Source: Halobacillus mangrovi
GTDB lineage: Bacteria > Bacillota > Bacilli > Bacillales > Halobacillaceae
Assembly: GCF_002097535.1 (NCBI RefSeq)
Contig: NZ_CP020772.1
Location: 496,001 to 560,000, forward strand
DNA: 64,000 nt
Reading direction: 5' to 3'
Translations under genes and position numbers: made by a program
Shown: one piece after another, positions 60,189 through 64,000 of the stretch
Layout of the letters: each line of letters begins with the position of its first letter
Numbering within the stretch: the first letter of the stretch is position 1
The notes under the pieces: model-generated
The model's database searches: none
Told to the model about the DNA's origin: nothing
What the model saw: only the letters and a program-made list of their open reading frames with translations

Positions 60189-60261
60189 TGGTCTGCCTCT
60201 GTGCAGGCTTTTTCATTCCTGTATAATGGAATCAACTTGATTTGTAAAAGGAGACTGAAGA

Positions 60262-61248
60262 ATGATGGTTCGTTTTGGAATTATTGGTACGAATACAATT
60301 ACAGAAAAGTTTCTTCAAGCAGCTCGTCAGCATCCTGACTTTGAATTCACAGCAGTTTACTCAAGAACAGAAGAGCGAGCAGAAGAATTTGCTGAAAAAC
60401 ATGGAGCGGCTCATACGTTTACTTCTGTACAGGAATTAGCAAAGAGTGATGTGCTGGACGCTGTGTATATTGCCAGTCCTAATTCTTTTCATGCAGAGCA
60501 GGCGATTGTATGTATGGAACATAAAAAACACGTCTTATGTGAAAAACCAATGGCGTCCAATCAAAAAGAAGTCGCTTCGATGATCAACACAGCGAGAACC
60601 GAAGGAGTTCTCCTGATGGAAGCTGTTAAATCAACACTCTTACCTGGGTTTAGGAGTCTTCATGACAACCTACATAAGATTGGGCAAGTCCGGCGTTTTG
60701 TAGGGAACTTCTGCAAATATTCATCCCGCTATGACGCATACAAAGAAGGCACGGTATTAAATGCGTTCAACCCTAAATTTTCAAATGGGTCATTAATGGA
60801 TCTAGGTGTCTACGGCATCTATCCAATGGTTGTCTTATTCGGTGAGCCTAAGACGGTTCATGCTAATGCGGTTATGCTGGAATCGGGAGTTGACGGGGAA
60901 GGAAGCCTAATAGCGGAATATGAGGGAATGGAAGCGGTCATTATGCACTCGAAAATCCAACATTCCTATGCACCCAGTGAAATTCAAGGGGAGAAAGGAT
61001 CCATAATCATTCCTGATATCTCTGAACCAGAAGGAATTGAAATTTATTATAAAGACGGTACAAATGAGTCTTTAACACCTGAAGATGTGTATGACCCAAT
61101 GTTTTATGAAGTCCAGGAATTTATTAGTCTCATTAAAAACCAACAAAGTCAATCACTTGTAAATTCCCATGAAAATTCGTTGGTAGCAGCAAAAGTGATG
61201 GAAGAGGTACGTAGAAAAATCGGACTTGTATTTCCAGGGGATTTGTAA
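60262..61248 (+). CDS. Gfo/Idh/MocA-family oxidoreductase
   Basis: 328 aa. N-terminal NAD(P) fold with VRFGIIGTNTITEKFLQAA and the conserved CEKP in VLCEKPMASNQ (catalytic Lys). The C-terminal domain has DLGVYGIYPMVVLFGEP. Such enzymes act on sugars, inositols or trans-dihydrodiols; substrate unknown. Two adjacent ATG codons at the start; AAAAGGAG supports either. Confidence 0.88.
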   Translation: MMVRFGIIGTNTITEKFLQAARQHPDFEFTAVYSRTEERAEEFAEKHGAAHTFTSVQELAKSDVLDAVYIASPNSFHAEQAIVCMEHKKHVLCEKPMASNQKEVASMINTARTEGVLLMEAVKSTLLPGFRSLHDNLHKIGQVRRFVGNFCKYSSRYDAYKEGTVLNAFNPKFSNGSLMDLGVYGIYPMVVLFGEPKTVHANAVMLESGVDGEGSLIAEYEGMEAVIMHSKIQHSYAPSEIQGEKGSIIIPDISEPEGIEIYYKDGTNESLTPEDVYDPMFYEVQEFISLIKNQQSQSLVNSHENSLVAAKVMEEVRRKIGLVFPGDL

Positions 61249-61278
61249 TTCCAAAAAAGTACACCCAATGGGGGGCAA

Positions 61279-61313
61279 TTAAAAAGGCTTCGTATTATTA
61301 CGAAGCCTTTTTA
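61279..61313. terminator. bidirectional terminator between oxidoreductase and HxlR gene
   Basis: 14-bp stem AAAAAGGCTTCGTA/TACGAAGCCTTTTT with a 4-base loop, T-rich tails on both strands. Confidence 0.9.
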
Positions 61314-61333
61314 ATATACACCAGGGGAATGGT

Positions 61334-61717
61334 CTATCCTAACTCATTTTCTTTTTCGTCATGTTTCGTATTAATCATTTCAGCCATTTCGCTTTTTGAT
61401 GCAGACATCCGTTTATGAGCCATTCCCCACTCATTCATGGACTCTAAAAATGAGGCCGTGGTTTTGCCGTAAGGAGTGATGCAATATTCTACTCTTGGAG
61501 GCATGGTTTCAAAGTCTACGCGTTCCACAAGTCCGTCTTCAATCAACTTCCTTAATTCGCGTGAAAGGATACGTGACGAAATACTCCCATCAAGGGATCG
61601 GCGCAACTCATTAAATCTCAGTCGGTCTTTGTGGAGGAGCTGCCACAAAATAGCTCCTTTCCACTTGCCGCAAACAACCTCAAGAGTAATATCAATCCCA
61701 TTCTCCATTTTGCTCAC
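61334..61717 (-). CDS. HxlR-family (MarR-like) transcriptional regulator
   Basis: 127 aa from GTG 61717, which sits six bases after GAGGTG; the 61726 GTG is an alternative. HxlR signature: TLEVVCGKWKGAILWQLLHK, RFNELRRSLDGSISSRILSR ELRKLIEDGLVER, PRVEYCITPYGKT. Cys residues at about 16 and 79 could serve thiol sensing, as in YodB/HypR/CatR relatives. It may control the ABC exporter gene to its right, whose upstream region carries GTAC-type repeats. Confidence 0.88.
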   Translation of the reverse strand: MSKMENGIDITLEVVCGKWKGAILWQLLHKDRLRFNELRRSLDGSISSRILSRELRKLIEDGLVERVDFETMPPRVEYCITPYGKTTASFLESMNEWGMAHKRMSASKSEMAEMINTKHDEKENELG

Positions 61718-61732
61718 ACGAGTCACCTCATC

Positions 61733-61933
61733 TTATCTTATTTTTTTTGTTGCATTCTTTTCCATGGCTTTCTGATATCCTTCCATAATTCCCTGAGCAT
61801 AGACCCTGTTTAATACAGTCATGGTCTGAGGTATCACTTGATCCTCTTGGGAATCGGATATTTGATTCAGCAAATCAACGAGTTCTAGCAGTTCTTCCGT
61901 GACGGGGAAAATAGGCTTTATACTATCCCTCAC
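61733..61933 (-). CDS. short helical protein of unknown function
   Basis: 66 aa from GTG 61933, preceded by AAGGTGAT; the longer frame to 62029 would run through a promoter-like TATACT. Sequence is helical and acidic (VTEELLELVDLLNQISDSQE, QTMTVLNRVYAQGIMEGYQK). It ends seven bases before the HxlR GTG at 61726, so the two are probably one operon. No known family recognised. Confidence 0.55.
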   Translation of the reverse strand: MRDSIKPIFPVTEELLELVDLLNQISDSQEDQVIPQTMTVLNRVYAQGIMEGYQKAMEKNATKKIR

Positions 61934-62108
61934 TGTATCACCTTCCATTCGGTTCGGAAATACTACTAGTATAATTCTATTGTCTTTTTCTTGAATTCTC
62001 AAGTACTTACAGGTTTGTAACTTGTACACAATAAGATTAAAAATCTATAGCCCCTGAAAGATGTTAGTCCGTGATTTTGGCTGTATTAGTCGACATTTAC
62101 CCTGCTTA

Positions 62109-62164
62109 AGTACTAGTGTACAAACATTGTACTTATATAACTAAAGTTCAATGTATTTGTACAA
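62109..62164. promoter_or_regulatory. GTAC-type inverted repeats upstream of the ABC exporter
   Basis: AGTACT (62109-62114), GTACAAACATTGTAC (62118-62132) and TTGTACAA (62157-62164) lie between the divergent units. HxlR-family regulators often bind GTAC-centred inverted repeats. A TATAAT at 62208-62213 would then start the exporter transcript. Confidence 0.45.
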
Positions 62165-62247
62165 GGGGAGATAAGCGTCCTTAGTTCTATCCTACTCTTA
62201 TATCCTGTATAATGAGAGGAACTTTCATACTTGCGGAGGATATTTTT

Positions 62248-63957
62248 ATGCAAAAGATCATCGCATACTCAATGAATTACAAAACTTCGGCCGGTATCGC
62301 ACTATGTTTGATGCTTATCGAACTCATTGTAGAATTGGTTCAACCTTTGATTATGGCCAAAATCATTGACGGCGGAATTTTAGTGGAAGATTATTCAACC
62401 GTTGCTCTGTGGGGAAGTGTCCTTATCGGCTTGTCCCTGTTAGCTTTTACCGCTGGGATAACGAATTCCTTCTTTGCTGCACATTTCAGCCAAGGTGTAG
62501 GCTATGACTTAAGAAGAGATTTATTCGCTAAAGTACAGAAGTTCACGCATGAAAATTTCCAGCAGTTCTCGACTCCGGGGTTGATTACAAAAATAACGAA
62601 CGACGTGACTCAAATACAGAGTCTCTTATTTATGTTCGTCCGTATTGCTCTCAGGGCACCCCTCTTTATTATTTTTGGTCTGATGATGGCTTTTACCATC
62701 AATGTTCAACTAACATTCATTCTTGTTATTGCTGTCCCTGCTTTTTTAGGATTTCTTTTCTGGGTGTTAAAAATAGGTGTGCGCTTATTCAAGCGTGTCC
62801 AGCTTAAAATTGATAGGTTGAATACCGTCATACGTGAAAATTTGACAGGGATTCGCCTAATAAAGGGATTTAATAGGGAAGAATATGAGAGTGATCGTTT
62901 TTTACATGTGAATAAGCAATTGATGGGCGTTAATAAGCGCGCGCTTTGGCTGATGGAAGTAGCAATGCCTGTCGTTATGCTTGGGATGAATGCATCTATT
63001 CTCCTTATCCTATGGCTGGGAGCCGACAAGCTCAGTTTAGGAAACATCCAAGCAGGTGAACTTGTAGCCCTAATTAATTATGCGACAAGGATTATGTTTA
63101 CGTTTGGTCTTTTTACTTTTCTAATTATGATTTTTTCCCGAGGGAATGCATCAGCAGAGCGAATCAGTGAAGTTCTTGATGTAGAGGCGCCTTCCTACTT
63201 AGAAGACAGCGAAAAAATCCAGCAAGAGTTAAAAGGAGAGGTTCGATTTGAACGAGTGTCCTTTTTTCATTCCGATCATCCAGTTCTTCACAATGTATCC
63301 TTTCATGCTCAACCAGGACAAACCATTGGGCTGCTAGGGGAGACGGGAGCAGGAAAAACATCCTTACTTCATCTTATACCCCGGTTATACGAAAAACATT
63401 CCGGTGAAATCTATTTAGATGATAATCCTATCGAAGTTTTTGATACAAAAAGCTTAAGAAAGCAGATTAGTCTTGTTCCTCAGGACGTTCACCTTTTTTC
63501 TGGAAGCGTACGTTCGAATATAGCATGGGGAAAAGAAAACGCTAAAATGAGTGAAGTTGTTGAAGCGGCTAAGCAAGCGCAGATTCATTCATTTATTAAA
63601 ACCTTGCCTGACGGGTATGATACTGTGCTTGGGCAAAAGGGGGTCACTTTCTCCGGGGGACAAAAACAACGATTATCTATAGCCCGAGCGCTTGTAAGAA
63701 AGCCTAAAATATTAATATTAGATGACAGCACCAGCGCTCTGGATGCTTATACAGAAATGAAGCTCTTAAATAGTTTAAAAACCCAACAGTGTACCGTGTT
63801 TATTGTCGCCCAAAAAATCAGTTCGTTGAAAGAAGCGAATCAGATCTTGCTTCTCCACCAAGGCAAATTGATTGCTCAAGGGTCCCATGAAGAGCTGTTA
63901 AATGAAAGTCCATACTATCGAGAGGTCTTTCAATCTCAGCGAGAGGATGTGATGTAA
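62248..63957 (+). CDS. ABC exporter half with degenerate ATPase site (BmrC/YheI-like)
   Basis: 569 aa from ATG 62248 (GCGGAGGA upstream). Six membrane helices (about 1-305), then an ATPase domain: Walker A GETGAGKTSLLHL, Q loop LVPQDVHLFSG, signature TFSGGQKQRLSIAR, Walker B KILILDDSTSALDA. The catalytic Glu after Walker B is Asp, and the H-loop His is replaced (IVAQKISSLK). This is the degenerate-site half of a heterodimeric multidrug exporter. The partner gene begins at once with a TAATG overlap. Confidence 0.9.
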   Translation: MQKIIAYSMNYKTSAGIALCLMLIELIVELVQPLIMAKIIDGGILVEDYSTVALWGSVLIGLSLLAFTAGITNSFFAAHFSQGVGYDLRRDLFAKVQKFTHENFQQFSTPGLITKITNDVTQIQSLLFMFVRIALRAPLFIIFGLMMAFTINVQLTFILVIAVPAFLGFLFWVLKIGVRLFKRVQLKIDRLNTVIRENLTGIRLIKGFNREEYESDRFLHVNKQLMGVNKRALWLMEVAMPVVMLGMNASILLILWLGADKLSLGNIQAGELVALINYATRIMFTFGLFTFLIMIFSRGNASAERISEVLDVEAPSYLEDSEKIQQELKGEVRFERVSFFHSDHPVLHNVSFHAQPGQTIGLLGETGAGKTSLLHLIPRLYEKHSGEIYLDDNPIEVFDTKSLRKQISLVPQDVHLFSGSVRSNIAWGKENAKMSEVVEAAKQAQIHSFIKTLPDGYDTVLGQKGVTFSGGQKQRLSIARALVRKPKILILDDSTSALDAYTEMKLLNSLKTQQCTVFIVAQKISSLKEANQILLLHQGKLIAQGSHEELLNESPYYREVFQSQREDVM

Positions 63958-64000
63958 TGGCACGACAGCCCCGCCACATGGGAATAGGGACACCCCCTCC
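63957..64000 (+). CDS. start of the partner ABC exporter half (BmrD/YheH-like, truncated by window end)
   Basis: ATG at 63957 overlaps the TAA of the preceding exporter half and encodes MARQPRHMGIGTPP before the window ends. A basic, Gly/Pro-rich N-terminus is typical of the second half of heterodimeric exporters. Everything else lies outside the window. Confidence 0.7.
   Translation, partial: MARQPRHMGIGTPP

Noticed and set aside
1..64000. tRNA, rRNA, IS elements, prophage genes
   Set aside because: No tRNA-like folds with CCA ends, rRNA sequence, transposase or integrase motifs were noticed.

Overview
The window looks like chromosomal DNA of a moderately halophilic, low-GC Gram-positive member of the Bacillaceae, most like Halobacillus or a close relative. 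This rests on strong AGGAGG ribosome-binding sites, a polyglycerol-phosphate lipoteichoic acid synthase, Bacillus-type yrk sulfur, yueI, LigD/Ku and TPP-riboswitch thi loci, an intracellular subtilisin, and what reads as ectoine/hydroxyectoine catabolism. No rRNA, tRNA, phage or transposase gene was seen.

Layout. 0-2.2 kb: tail of an OmpR-type regulator, its kinase (with an eroded ATP site), and two membrane-anchored rhodanese proteins behind a CstR-type promoter. 2.3-5.8 kb: intracellular subtilisin, then a parM-parR partition cassette preceded by TGTGTGCATG-type repeats. 6.3-12.3 kb: a zinc-ribbon protein; a four-gene signalling operon (kinase-like protein without an ATP site, NarL-type regulator, NreA-like GAF protein, PAS kinase) reading into a ba3-type cytochrome c oxidase operon with its 40-residue subunit IIa. 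12.4-18.7 kb: CapA-like lipoprotein, YrhK protein, bioY with a BirA operator, and ltaS. The bioY-ltaS block is flanked by two direct copies of a roughly 0.5 kb composite repeat. Then come overlapping tiny ORFs and yueI. 18.8-22.9 kb: reactive sulfur/persulfide operon (cstR, DsrE-like, rhodanese, TusA-rhodanese, persulfide dioxygenase-like, TusA, TauE). 23-27.6 kb: DUF421 protein, tandem GH68 levansucrases, DUF302 protein behind another CstR-like site. 28-32.4 kb: GH2 glycosidase, GPH-family sugar symporter and ArsR-type regulator. 32.6-38.2 kb: HAD phosphatase and a beta-oxidation operon with a cre site. 38.4-42 kb: LigD and Ku for end joining, then a VbhA-like antitoxin with a frameshifted Fic toxin gene. 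42-43.7 kb: asparagine synthase.

43.8-58.6 kb is the most distinctive part. A EutB-like dehydratase and a PucR regulator, then a thiamin salvage operon with two TPP riboswitches, then six tightly packed genes: DoeA-like M24 protein, EutC-like cyclodeaminase, Cys/Met-metabolism PLP enzyme, M20 deacetylase, homoserine-dehydrogenase-like protein and aldehyde dehydrogenase. I read this as a Gram-positive ectoine/hydroxyectoine degradation pathway that uses enzymes other than the classical DoeB and DoeD. 58.7-64 kb: CAP lipoprotein, GDSL hydrolase, Gfo/Idh/MocA oxidoreductase, HxlR regulator and the first half of a heterodimeric ABC exporter, whose partner gene runs off the end.

Two regulatory themes link separate regions. 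A 16-bp ATACC-N6-GGTAT operator sits in the 17-bp spacer of near-identical promoters at 1.33 kb and 22.93 kb, with weaker copies at 22.58, 21.74, 21.12 and 27.68 kb, suggesting one CstR sulfur-stress regulon. cre-like CcpA sites precede the GH2 and beta-oxidation operons.
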